Positions 26,520-34,104 are shown, counted from the stretch's first letter. The stretch: DNA of 45,892 nucleotides from Bacteroidales bacterium (GCA_022784645.1 JALFZG010000031.1:1-45892), one strand, 5' to 3'. Numbers and translations: made by a program. Notes: generated by a model from the letters alone, not told the origin.

Positions 26520-27539
26520 TTATTTTTTATAGTACCATTTTGCTAACGACCATACTATCCATGGATGATTGATGCAGAACGTTTTAATAACTCTTTTTAT
26601 GTATGGCGACCAGGCATAATCCCAACCTGCAACCTTTATCCATTTATATTCCAAAGGATAAACACCCTCTTGGCGAAATTCATCTAGCAGAGCCTTGTAT
26701 TCTTTATAGTTTATCTCTGCTTCCACTGCATTTTGCAGCGAACAAACCCAACGCATATACTTGTAACGCTCTAATGGGAACTCGCGGTTCGGACAATGTT
26801 TTGCAATGAACGCTTTACGATGTTTGATAGCCAATAATCCACTTCTTATCAGTAAGCGTTGCCTTTCTATTGATTGACCATGCGTATGGCTGTAATTGGA
26901 GTACGTATAATAGTTGTATAATCGTAAGTCTGTTACTACGACTTGAGAAGCTACACTATAAAAGGCACCCATAAAAGCATCATCTTCTCGCAGATGTAAA
27001 TCAGTATCGAAGAACACTTGATTTTTTTGAATTGTCGATGTACGAAATAGAGCATCTACTACATGATAGTCTGAAATGTCATAGCGGTTCAGAGCTTGTG
27101 CCTTACCGGATATGGTTTCTACGTTCATTTCTGCATCTTTTACAGAATTATATACGCAAGGTGAATCATGGCTTAAACTATGAATTTTGTATTTTACGAT
27201 ATCTGCATCATATTGCTCTGCCAAATCAATCACCCGGGATAATCCACCTTGTGCCAGATAATCGTCAGCATCCACAAAGATAATATAATTGCCATTTGCT
27301 GCCTTAATGCCAACGTTTCTGGCGGAAGAAACACCTCCATTGACTTTTTGTATCAGACGAACATTCGGATGAGTCTTGCAGTATTCCGCTACAACGATTA
27401 CACCATTATCCTTCGACCCATCATCCACTACAATAATCTCTGAGTTTGGATAATCAATACTATCCAAACATCGGATGATGACTTCTCCGCAATTATACAT
27501 CGGGATTATTACACTTAGGAGAGGGAAATTATTATTCAT
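26520..27539 (-). CDS. GT2-family glycosyltransferase
   Basis: GT-A enzyme of 339 residues. FPLLSVIIPMYNCGEVI opens the fold; VVDDGS binds the nucleotide; FVDADDYL carries the metal-binding DAD. The C-terminal half (about 200-339) is basic and aromatic, ending KWYYKK. Its ATG overlaps the stop of the upstream GT2 gene as ATGA, so translation is coupled. Likely builds part of a surface polysaccharide repeat unit. Confidence 0.9.
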   Translation of the reverse strand: MNNNFPLLSVIIPMYNCGEVIIRCLDSIDYPNSEIIVVDDGSKDNGVIVVAEYCKTHPNVRLIQKVNGGVSSARNVGIKAANGNYIIFVDADDYLAQGGLSRVIDLAEQYDADIVKYKIHSLSHDSPCVYNSVKDAEMNVETISGKAQALNRYDISDYHVVDALFRTSTIQKNQVFFDTDLHLREDDAFMGAFYSVASQVVVTDLRLYNYYTYSNYSHTHGQSIERQRLLIRSGLLAIKHRKAFIAKHCPNREFPLERYKYMRWVCSLQNAVEAEINYKEYKALLDEFRQEGVYPLEYKWIKVAGWDYAWSPYIKRVIKTFCINHPWIVWSLAKWYYKK

Positions 27540-28543
27540 ACCTTTCTGAATTTCTGACGAATACTTTTTATTATCTTTAAAATAGGACCTATGATATAGA
27601 GAAATGCGCAGGTCAATTTAGGATAGCGAATCATAAATGCTACAGGCTGATTCCATTCCATAGCTTCCAAATCTTTCATCAGTTCAGGTCCTAAATGCTT
27701 ATAAAACTTAGAATAACAATCCACCTTCCATAACCGCATAAAACCACCACGTATATTTTCACGTCCATCAAACGTCATGAGATCAGAAAAAACAGGTGAG
27801 ATATTTTGATATAACTTAGCATCTCTAATTTTTCGACAGCCCATTTTTATCCAATCTGCTTTATGAAGGAAATGGGAACTATGTGTTATTGAAGAAGGAT
27901 TCATTATCCATGTATAAATAGAGTGCTTATAGTATCCTATTTTGTTAGCGTGAATCAAATGCCATGCAATCCAGTCTGCATCTTCCATCAATACGTGTTC
28001 TTCAAAAGGACGAGACACTTGCAGTAAAAACTCTCGACGATATAAATACGACCAAGGAGCCAGATTTACTCCTGCAAAAAAATGGTTTTCACAAAACTCT
28101 TTACCCGTTACGGTCATTCCATCTGGAGAATCTATTCCGTATTCCTTCATAGAATCATCCTCATAATGAACAGAATATAGGCAAGATAACATGTCAAGCT
28201 GGTTAGTACTGGCAAAATTATAGGCTGCTCTAATCTGTAGGGGATTGATTATATCATCTTGATCAGCGAATGCAATATATTCACCTTTTGCAACTTTAAT
28301 TCCTGTATTCTTTGCTCCACCTTGTCTCTTATTTTGAGTATGATGAATGATACGCAAATTCGAATGTTGGCTGCTAAAAGTTTCTAAAATTTCACTTGCA
28401 GGGACTGGCGATTTGTCATCTACAACAATAACCTCAAAGTTCTCTTCTTCCATATCTATTGTATAGATACTATTTAGCGCACTGTAAATAGTATCTTGCC
28501 CATTGTAGAATGGAATAATATATGAAAGTTTGATTTGTACCAT
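27536..28543 (-). CDS. GT2-family glycosyltransferase
   Basis: GT-A enzyme of 335 residues: LSYIIPFYNGQDTI, VVDDKSPVP and AFADQDDI (DQD in place of DXD). TGIKVAKGEYIAF and the later MEDADWIAWHLI are typical of this subgroup. The start is the ATG at 28543, 17 bp inside the promoter's -7 box at 28560; an upstream TTG in frame is rejected. First gene of the 28543-25707 unit. Confidence 0.88.
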   Translation of the reverse strand: MVQIKLSYIIPFYNGQDTIYSALNSIYTIDMEEENFEVIVVDDKSPVPASEILETFSSQHSNLRIIHHTQNKRQGGAKNTGIKVAKGEYIAFADQDDIINPLQIRAAYNFASTNQLDMLSCLYSVHYEDDSMKEYGIDSPDGMTVTGKEFCENHFFAGVNLAPWSYLYRREFLLQVSRPFEEHVLMEDADWIAWHLIHANKIGYYKHSIYTWIMNPSSITHSSHFLHKADWIKMGCRKIRDAKLYQNISPVFSDLMTFDGRENIRGGFMRLWKVDCYSKFYKHLGPELMKDLEAMEWNQPVAFMIRYPKLTCAFLYIIGPILKIIKSIRQKFRKV

Positions 28544-28559
28544 ATTCAAATTTCCGCTG

Positions 28560-28591
28560 CAAAGATACTACTTTTTTCTGACATACACAAT
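28560..28591 (-). promoter_or_regulatory. Promoter of the 28543-25707 glycosyltransferase unit
   Basis: Minus-strand ATTG (28591-28588, one mismatch), 20-nt spacer with an A-tract, TATCTTTG (28567-28560). The leader would be only about 10 nt. Confidence 0.65.
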
Positions 28592-28703
28592 AGTTGTCCG
28601 ACGTTTTGCATTTTTCTTGAAATTGAGTCAAGGTGTTTAAGTGCAAAAATCTATGCGCCCATAGAGATGAATACGGCCGGAATGAAACGTAGCCCCCAAA
28701 AAA

Positions 28704-28948
28704 ATGTTAAATGTTAAATGTTAAAATTAATTTTTTTTGCATTGTGCAAGTGGGCTCACACCCTGTAGTCAATGTCGCATTTCAGTAGCATCTGCTTGCC
28801 CAATATAAAGGTAATGTCTTATATCAATAATATTGTACATCGCGCGCGTAATATATAATGTATAGTAAAAGTAATCATATATAGATAGACTGGTAAATGC
28901 AAAATGAAAAATCTTTAAAATTAACATTTAACATTTAACATTTAACAT
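28704..28948. repeat. Inverted arrays of a heptamer
   Basis: ATGTTAA is repeated three times at 28704-28724 and its complement TTAACAT four times at 28921-28948. They bracket 196 bp without coding potential, making an inverted repeat of 21-28 bp. Confidence 0.9.
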
Positions 28949-28998
28949 TTCCCTAAGAGTTTTTCCCAAAATCAATGCTGAATATCGAGGAGTAGATT

Positions 28999-29043
28999 TT
29001 GCAACCACGAGGAGGAAACAATTGCAACCACGAGGAGGTTGCA
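28999..29043. repeat. 17-bp direct repeat with hairpin
   Basis: TTGCAACCACGAGGAGG occurs at 28999-29015 and 29022-29038. In the second copy TGCAACC (29023-29029) pairs with GGTTGCA (29037-29043). Confidence 0.9.
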
Positions 29044-29257
29044 TATTATTGTGTATTTAGCACTATCACATTCTTCCTTCTATATTCTCAAATTTTACAG
29101 CCATAAAAATTACAGCCATAAAATTTCATTCTTCACTTTATCAACCATCACCAGATCGAGTAATTGTGATTTATAGTAAGAACAATGGGCATTGCCCTAT
29201 TCCAAAGGTTTGCCAAGATTTGTTTTCTAAAAATTAAAGTAATTTTGTTAATTTTGC

Positions 29258-30277
29258 TTAATTTTGTTCCCCTCTAAAACTATCAGTAGCCCTATACAAC
29301 CATTGCTTCAGTTGACAGCCCCAAGCCATCAGTTGCTTGCGGAAACGCAACCCTCCTATCGGTTGCTTATAAAGGCACTCCTGAGAGGAGGGTTGTTCTG
29401 ACCAATTCACTTTCTTCAGTTCGGCTTTTGCCGCATCATGATAGCGCTCATCCAACCAATAATCCATCAAGCCATAGATGCGGAGCTTATCCAATAGTAG
29501 CTTCCAATCCTTGCAGAGGGGCTTCGGAAGTTGACGGGAGGCTTCTTCTATTGCATCCATCCGGAAAAGCATGTGGTGTTCAGGTGCATGCAGTTGCAGA
29601 GTCGCTCGAAGCGATAGGGTTGATGCATTATTGTAATATGTAAGCGGTTTATCCAAGAAAGCAATCGGGTATTGGAGCGCAACACGCGCCCATAAGAGGA
29701 AGTCCTCACCCAACCGAATGTCCTCTGGAAAGCCGCCCATGGCTTTGAAGATGGATCGAGAAATGAGTACCGAACCGGTCCAAATAGGCATGCCAGTTCC
29801 TTGAAAATAACTTTTCGGATAATTTATCAATGCCGCATCTGGGGTTATATAAGCAACATTCGTTACCCCAATCCGCGTTTTCCCGGGCTTATAATAGATA
29901 TAATTGCATCCCCATATCCCTGCATCGGGATATTGGTTGGAAAAAATGAGCATCTCTTGCAGGAATGCAGGGTCCCACCAATCATCTGCATCCAAGAAGG
30001 CAATCTTATCCCCCTTGCAGGCTTCTACGGCATTGTTGCGAGCTGCGGCTACACCCGCATTCGCCTGATGCAACAGACGGAATCGCTTACGGATAGTTTC
30101 TTCCTGCTGGCTAATCCATTGAGCTGCAATAGTAGCCGAATCATCCGTACTGCCATCATCCATGATGATACATTCCCAATCTGTGAACGACTGCGCACAT
30201 ACCGAATCGAGCGCCTTCTTTATGTAAGGCGCTTTGTTATAGAGAGGGATGATAATACTTACTTGAGGATATGCCAT
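29258..30277 (-). CDS. GT2-family glycosyltransferase
   Basis: GT-A enzyme of 339 residues: PQVSIIIPLYNKAPYIKKALDSV, MDDGSTDDS, FLDADDWWDP (DAD), GEDFLLWARVA. The C-terminus is rich in Lys, Gln and Trp. Its ATG lies 19 bp inside the 3' end of the upstream GT2 gene, so the two form a two-gene unit transcribed from the promoter at 31108-31139. Confidence 0.9.
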   Translation of the reverse strand: MAYPQVSIIIPLYNKAPYIKKALDSVCAQSFTDWECIIMDDGSTDDSATIAAQWISQQEETIRKRFRLLHQANAGVAAARNNAVEACKGDKIAFLDADDWWDPAFLQEMLIFSNQYPDAGIWGCNYIYYKPGKTRIGVTNVAYITPDAALINYPKSYFQGTGMPIWTGSVLISRSIFKAMGGFPEDIRLGEDFLLWARVALQYPIAFLDKPLTYYNNASTLSLRATLQLHAPEHHMLFRMDAIEEASRQLPKPLCKDWKLLLDKLRIYGLMDYWLDERYHDAAKAELKKVNWSEQPSSQECLYKQPIGGLRFRKQLMAWGCQLKQWLYRATDSFRGEQN

Positions 30278-31086
30278 TTTTCGAGTTTGAATAGGGTGCG
30301 TTCTATCAGGTAGGTGAAGCCATAGAGATGATGCTTACGTAGGCGGTTCATCTGCTCAATATCGAAAGCATGGCGGTCTAAATCCGCCAATACGGCAGGC
30401 GGAAGGATTTCCTCCAGCACCTTGCGTCTCTCTGCATTCCGGAGCGCTAATTGCTGCTCAGAGATACCGCCTAAGTCAAAATGCGTAACATCGATATCCG
30501 AATATACCGGACGCACATTGCCCAAACCAATCACCTGCAAAAACCATTTCCAATCGCTTACGATGCGGAGTTCTTCATCATAATACCCATACTGCTCAAA
30601 GAGCTGCTTTTGTATCCAGCAGCAGTTGTGATTCATTGTGGAGCAGTAGTAATGCCATAGCGAGTAGGGTAGTTCGCCACTCTTGTTTTGCACCGCCCCA
30701 TTCGCATGCATCCGGATCATATTGCCGTATAGTAGAGCGGGATAATCGGCAGCTTTGAGCGCTTGTGCCATACGCATAACTACATCCTCGGCTGCATAGC
30801 AGTCGCCCGAATTGAGCACCTGGATATAGTCGCCCTCTGCCATTCGGATGCCCTTGTTCATGGCGTTGTAGATGCCTTTATCGGGTTCGCTCACCCATAC
30901 TACCTTATAAGGATGAGAGGCTGCTGCATACGCGCGAATGCGCTCCACAGAGCCATCCATGGAAGCCCCATCGATAATCACGTGCTCCACGTTCATCTCA
31001 GCCGGCAGCTGAAGCGCCACACTCGCGAGCGTCCGCTCCAACCCATCTGCATTATTCAGATTGATAGTGATGATAGAGAGAGTCAT
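30259..31086 (-). CDS. GT2-family glycosyltransferase, short WcaA-like form
   Basis: GT-A enzyme of 275 residues: LSIITINLNNADGLERTLASV, IIDGASMDGS, SEPDKGIYNAMNKGI and LNSGDCY in place of a DXD. It closely resembles the gene at 41951-42745 in motifs and length, so the two are paralogues. The ATG at 31086 is used; the frame is open to a TTG at 31092. Confidence 0.9.
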   Translation of the reverse strand: MTLSIITINLNNADGLERTLASVALQLPAEMNVEHVIIDGASMDGSVERIRAYAAASHPYKVVWVSEPDKGIYNAMNKGIRMAEGDYIQVLNSGDCYAAEDVVMRMAQALKAADYPALLYGNMIRMHANGAVQNKSGELPYSLWHYYCSTMNHNCCWIQKQLFEQYGYYDEELRIVSDWKWFLQVIGLGNVRPVYSDIDVTHFDLGGISEQQLALRNAERRKVLEEILPPAVLADLDRHAFDIEQMNRLRKHHLYGFTYLIERTLFKLEKWHILK

Positions 31087-31107
31087 AATCAAAAATAATT
31101 AGCGCTG

Positions 31108-31139
31108 CAAAGGTACAAAAAACAATCAATATATACAAA
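31108..31139 (-). promoter_or_regulatory. Promoter of the 31086-29258 glycosyltransferase pair
   Basis: Minus-strand TTTG (31139-31136), 20-nt spacer, TACCTTTG (31115-31108). It is divergent from, and 25 bp away from, the RAYT 2 promoter. Confidence 0.8.
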
Positions 31140-31164
31140 TAAATCTGCAAAAAATGCAGAAAAG

Positions 31165-31196
31165 TTTGCTCAGTTCAGGATTTTTTCGTAATTTTG
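31165..31196 (+). promoter_or_regulatory. Promoter of RAYT 2
   Basis: TTTG (31165-31168), 20-nt spacer, TAATTTTG (31189-31196). A CTGCA/TGCAG inverted repeat (31145-31159) ends 5 nt before it. The predicted transcript would begin just before palindrome R1 (31209-31231). Confidence 0.8.
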
Positions 31197-31208
31197 CGGC
31201 AATGATAG

Positions 31209-31244
31209 CGAAATGCGTCCAACGCACTTCGAATAATAACGCTC
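31209..31244 (-). repeat. REP-like palindrome R1 in the RAYT 2 leader
   Basis: CGAAATGCG (31209-31217) pairs with CGCACTTCG (31223-31231), one mismatch, loop of five. Read on the minus strand, its flank and stem (CGTTATTATTCGAAGTGCG) match R3 at 32663-32698. Confidence 0.75.
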
Positions 31245-31268
31245 ACAATTGCCAAAATCAATACCTGC

Positions 31269-32423
31269 ATGCCATTCCATTGGAAGAAAAATAGCGAGAT
31301 CTGGAAAGGAGAGGGCATCTATCACCTGACGTTCGTAGTAGCAGGCCGTAGGCCGCTATTGGGGGAACTGGTCTCTGAGAAACCGGACGTAACACGTCCT
31401 TTTTATAAAAACGTAACGAAGGAAGTGCCGGCCATCAATGCCCAAGGAGAGTTGGCTATGATTCGACTTTCGCCCTTTGGCAAGGCAGTGAGCGCAGACC
31501 TCAATGCCTTGGGAGAGCGCTACGAAGGTGCCATTACTATCTGCAAGAAAATAGTCATGGATGACCATCTTCATGTAGTATTATGGGTGCATAGGGAGAT
31601 TGGCAAGAGCGTCTTGCAAGTGGCGCAAGGTTTCCGCCAAGGCATCACCCACCTTGCGCAAGACATGGGCCTATGGCCCAAGCATCCCGAGGATGCTGTC
31701 TGCCAAAATCGTTACGTTAATATAATTGGTGCGTGTGACGCACCATTCCCCAATCCCTTGCCATACCATATCCTGGAGCCGCCTTTCATACGCACACTCT
31801 CTGGCTCCGGCCAGCTCCAAGCGATGATCAACTACGTAAAGCTCAATCCCTACCGCAAATGGCTCAAACGGATGCATCCTGATCTCTTCACCATGCGGAA
31901 GGACACCATGGTTCGGGGCTTGCGATTCAGGAGTATGGGCAACCTCTGGTTGCTGGATTGGCCGGAGCGCCAGATGATAGAATGCTCGCGAAGCGAGAGC
32001 CCCGCAGACTGGCAAACGAAACTTCAGCAAGCCCTCTTTCGCTCCGAACAAGGTGCCATCACCTATACGGCTGCCATCAGCCGAGGCGAGCAATACATAG
32101 CCCGCAAGATCCGCGAATGTGGATGGCCATTGGTCATCCTCCTCAAGGATGGTTTCCCGCAGGAGGGAAGCGAGGGTGAACGCTTCTTCAAGCCTGGAGG
32201 TCTCTATTTTGATACATGCGCCAGCGGACACTTATTGCTGCTGGAGCCCTACCCAGAGACCTACCATCAAGCGCTCGTAGTAGCGCATACTGAATCTGCT
32301 CTTCAGCAGAAAGCGGCTCGTCAGAACCGCCCTTATTCGCCCATCCCGCACAGCTCCGACCGTTGGCGCTTCATGGCTGGAAATGAGATAGCCAAGCTTC
32401 TCTGCACTCCCGATAGCCCATAG
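31269..32423 (+). CDS. RAYT-like HUH transposase with C-terminal extension (RAYT 2)
   Basis: Protein of 384 residues in the REP-associated tyrosine transposase superfamily. GIYHLTFVVAGRRPLLGEL is the opening strand; the HUH pair is in MDDHLHVVLWV; GQLQAMINYVKLNPYRKWL is the conserved helix segment. The C-terminal 110 residues (AISRGEQYIARKI, LLKDGF, KPGGLYFDTCASGHLLLLEP) match those of RAYT 1, forming a domain beyond the normal RAYT core. A REP-like palindrome (R2) lies within the coding sequence, between the HUH part and the helix segment. Two more copies sit in the leader (R1) and 240 bp downstream (R3). RAYTs are known to act on REP palindromes; I infer R1-R3 are its substrates. Confidence 0.8.
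   Translation: MPFHWKKNSEIWKGEGIYHLTFVVAGRRPLLGELVSEKPDVTRPFYKNVTKEVPAINAQGELAMIRLSPFGKAVSADLNALGERYEGAITICKKIVMDDHLHVVLWVHREIGKSVLQVAQGFRQGITHLAQDMGLWPKHPEDAVCQNRYVNIIGACDAPFPNPLPYHILEPPFIRTLSGSGQLQAMINYVKLNPYRKWLKRMHPDLFTMRKDTMVRGLRFRSMGNLWLLDWPERQMIECSRSESPADWQTKLQQALFRSEQGAITYTAAISRGEQYIARKIRECGWPLVILLKDGFPQEGSEGERFFKPGGLYFDTCASGHLLLLEPYPETYHQALVVAHTESALQQKAARQNRPYSPIPHSSDRWRFMAGNEIAKLLCTPDSP
31711..31745 (+). repeat. REP-like palindrome R2 inside RAYT 2
   Basis: TGGTGCG (31727-31733), loop TGTGA, CGCACCA (31739-31745), preceded by GTTACGTTAATATAATT. The flank, loop and stem base match R3; the arm has diverged by paired changes (GG/CC against AA/TT), which keeps the stem. Confidence 0.85.
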
Positions 32424-32660
32424 AGGCTCCTCCCTCCGCTTCCGATCTGCTGCCCTCTGCTCCCTCCCTCTGCTTCCGCTCTTCCGCTCTGCCTCCCTCC
32501 GCTTCCGCTCTGCCTCCCTCTGCTTCCGCTCTGCCTCCGCTCCGCTGCCCTCTGCTTCCTCCCTCCGCTTCCGCTCTATTGCCCTCTGCTCCTCCCTCCG
32601 CTTCCGCTCTATTGCCCTCTGCTCCCTCCCTCTGCTCCCTCCCTCCACTTGCCTGCTCTT
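32424..32660 (+). repeat. CT-rich repeat tract downstream of RAYT 2
   Basis: About 240 bp made almost only of C and T with scattered G, built from shuffled units such as CCTCCGCTTCCGCTCTG. It includes an exact 33-bp tandem duplication (32558-32590, 32591-32623). No gene is supported; frames through it give only low-complexity Arg/Glu or Pro/Ser/Leu peptides. Confidence 0.85.
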
Positions 32661-32662
32661 GC

Positions 32663-32698
32663 GTTACGTTTATATACGAAGTGCGTGTGACGCACTTC
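32663..32698 (+). repeat. REP-like palindrome R3
   Basis: GAAGTGCG (32678-32685), loop TGTGA, CGCACTTC (32691-32698): a perfect 8-bp stem, preceded by GTTACGTTTATATAC. Same organisation as R2, same orientation, between the CT-rich tract and the 23-bp array. Confidence 0.88.
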
Positions 32699-32750
32699 CT
32701 CTTCATCCGCTCTGCTCCCTCTTCTCCAGCCGCTCTGCTCCCTCTTCTTC

Positions 32751-32814
32751 AGCCGCTCTCGTCCTTCCTATAGAGCCGCTCTCGTCCTTTCTATAAAGCC
32801 GCTCTCGTCCTTGA
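32751..32814 (+). repeat. 23-bp tandem repeat
   Basis: Two full units at 32751-32773 and 32774-32796 and a partial third to 32814, each beginning AGCCGCTCTCGTCCTT. It continues the pyrimidine-rich tract. Confidence 0.85.
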
Positions 32815-32859
32815 TAGCCCCTCTTTCTGCATATTTTTTTCACAAAAATGCAGAAAAAA

Positions 32860-32891
32860 TTTGCGTAATTCAACTATTTTCTGTAATTTTG
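32860..32891 (+). promoter_or_regulatory. Promoter of the PTPS-like gene
   Basis: TTTG (32860-32863), 20-nt spacer, TAATTTTG (32884-32891). CTGCAT (32827-32832) and ATGCAG (32848-32853) form an inverted repeat ending 6 nt upstream of it, in the same place as at the RAYT 2 promoter. Confidence 0.8.
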
Positions 32892-32897
32892 CCGCAT

Positions 32898-32919
32898 AAT
32901 TGCATATCGCTATGCAATT
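32898..32919 (+). other. 9-bp stem-loop at the 5' end of the PTPS-like transcript
   Basis: AATTGCATA pairs perfectly with TATGCAATT around a TCGC tetraloop, exactly where transcription is predicted to start. It may stabilise the mRNA or serve as an operator. Confidence 0.7.
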
Positions 32920-32953
32920 GATACCTAGAATATTAATCTTAAAATTGACAATT

Positions 32954-33517
32954 ATGAGAAGTATTGCAACTTTAGATCTCCAGTATGCTCACCGCTTCTA
33001 TGGATTCAAAGGTGAGGCTCAGTATCTGCATGGCCACACTGGCGTGCTGACTATCGAAGTAGAAGAACCCATCAACAAGGGCGTTAATATGGCTTATCCC
33101 TGCAATGAGATTCAGAAAGTGGCATGGGAAGTGCTCAAGAACTTCGACCATGCGCTCATTCTCCGCGAAGATGACCCGCTCTTGCCCGCTATCCTTGATG
33201 TATATGAGAAGACCGGCATTAAGAATGGTGCTCCGCAAAACACCATGAAGGGTGCAGCCTTCAAGACCGACCTCTGCCAAGCATTCCCTGACTGCCGATT
33301 GGTGGTAACCAAGGAGACCATGACCGTAGAGGGCATGATTAAGATCGTATATGACCTGCTTAAGGATAAGCTCAATATCGTGAAGCTGACCTTCACCAGT
33401 GGCGTAAATGCTGCTACGCAGGAGTTCCCCTCTCACACTTCCATTGACCGTTGTCCGCTTTGCGGCATCGCTCTTGATGAGAATGGCGTATGCCCCAAGT
33501 GCGGGTATAAGAAATAA
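32954..33517 (+). CDS. PTPS/QueD-family protein with C-terminal zinc ribbon, catalytic Cys absent
   Basis: Protein of 187 residues of the 6-pyruvoyl-tetrahydropterin synthase / 6-carboxytetrahydropterin synthase fold. Zinc ligands His13 (YAHRF), His26 and His28 (LHGHTG) are present, as are Asp65-His66 (NFDHALIL) and a Glu in TVEG (126). The catalytic Cys expected three residues before HGH is replaced by Ala22. The C-terminus adds a CPLC...CPKC zinc ribbon (Cys167, 170, 180, 183). The usual product would be a queuosine or pterin intermediate; with Cys missing, the reaction may differ. The frame is open upstream to 32900; the ATG at 32954 is used. No queuosine gene is nearby. Own promoter and terminator: a single-gene unit. 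Confidence 0.85.
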   Translation: MRSIATLDLQYAHRFYGFKGEAQYLHGHTGVLTIEVEEPINKGVNMAYPCNEIQKVAWEVLKNFDHALILREDDPLLPAILDVYEKTGIKNGAPQNTMKGAAFKTDLCQAFPDCRLVVTKETMTVEGMIKIVYDLLKDKLNIVKLTFTSGVNAATQEFPSHTSIDRCPLCGIALDENGVCPKCGYKK

Positions 33518-33586
33518 GGCAGCATAAGGAACCTTCTCAAGGTAGATTCCGTTCGTTCGCTTCGGCAGTAGCTTGCTGATATCATT

Positions 33587-33624
33587 AGAAAGGGCCGCAA
33601 TATCATCGTATTGCAGCCCTTTCT
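33587..33624 (+). terminator. Terminator of the PTPS-like gene
   Basis: A 16-bp stem with one mismatch (33587-33602 with 33609-33624) and loop TCATCG, followed by ATTT. It starts 70 bp after the stop codon. Confidence 0.75.
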
Positions 33625-33740
33625 ATTTCGGTTAGTTCCTTGTAGCCCAACCTGCATACTCATCAACCATTTCCATAGCGGATGACGGATATGGTTTTCC
33701 TCTTTCCTTCGACTTGTTTTCTTAAGGCTTGCAATATTAC

Positions 33741-33945
33741 AGGTGGGTTCTAAAAATTCCCACTTAAGAAAAACTATTCATTATTGTGGGTAACAAAAAT
33801 GCATTATTTGTCATCTTTTGTTTTCTTTTCGGTCCAAATCGTAAGTAAAATCAGTCACGTAGCTCGCTACGCTCCCTCTTTTACTTCCAATTTTTCCTCG
33901 AAAATAAATCCAAAATCTAACAAAGCTAATTTTTAGAACCCACCT
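33741..33945. mobile_element. MITE-like element with 18-bp perfect inverted ends
   Basis: AGGTGGGTTCTAAAAATT at 33741-33758 is repeated exactly in inverse at 33928-33945. The 205-bp element has no coding capacity and contains an internal palindrome CGTAGC-TC-GCTACG (about 33859-33872). A target duplication is not clear. It may be a non-autonomous transposon or an IS remnant. Confidence 0.6.
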
Positions 33946-34104
33946 ACAAAACTTTTGTTTCCTCGCGTAGTAACAAATTTTCCTCCCCGAGGAAACATGG
34001 TTTGCTACATTTGCTGCAAATTTGCTGTAAGTTTGCTGCTTCTTCGCTTCGGAGTCGTTTGCTCTCCGTTTTTTTCCGTTTTTTTCCGTTTGTTTTCCGT
34101 TGTG

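Larger units (their letters stand above)
28544..29257. other. 714-bp AT-rich gap with inverted and direct repeats
   Basis: No gene is supported. It holds the promoter at 28560-28591; heptamer arrays in opposite orientation at 28704-28724 and 28921-28948; a twofold 17-bp direct repeat whose second copy is part of a hairpin (28999-29043); and a 14-bp direct repeat (29095-29108, 29110-29123). Three TAATTTTG boxes at 29240-29266 lead to no gene. Confidence 0.75.

Noticed and set aside
28725..28920. Segment between the heptamer arrays as a proven invertible promoter
   Set aside because: No TAnnTTTG promoter is visible in it and no invertase gene is in the window; kept only as a question to test.
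29240..29266. Three TAATTTTG boxes in a row on the plus strand
   Set aside because: None has TTTG 19-20 nt upstream and no plus-strand gene follows; likely AT-rich chance or a small direct repeat.
32232..32648. Minus-strand reading frame of 138 codons rich in Glu and Arg
   Set aside because: It is the complement of the CT-rich tract and the end of RAYT 2; low complexity keeps it open.
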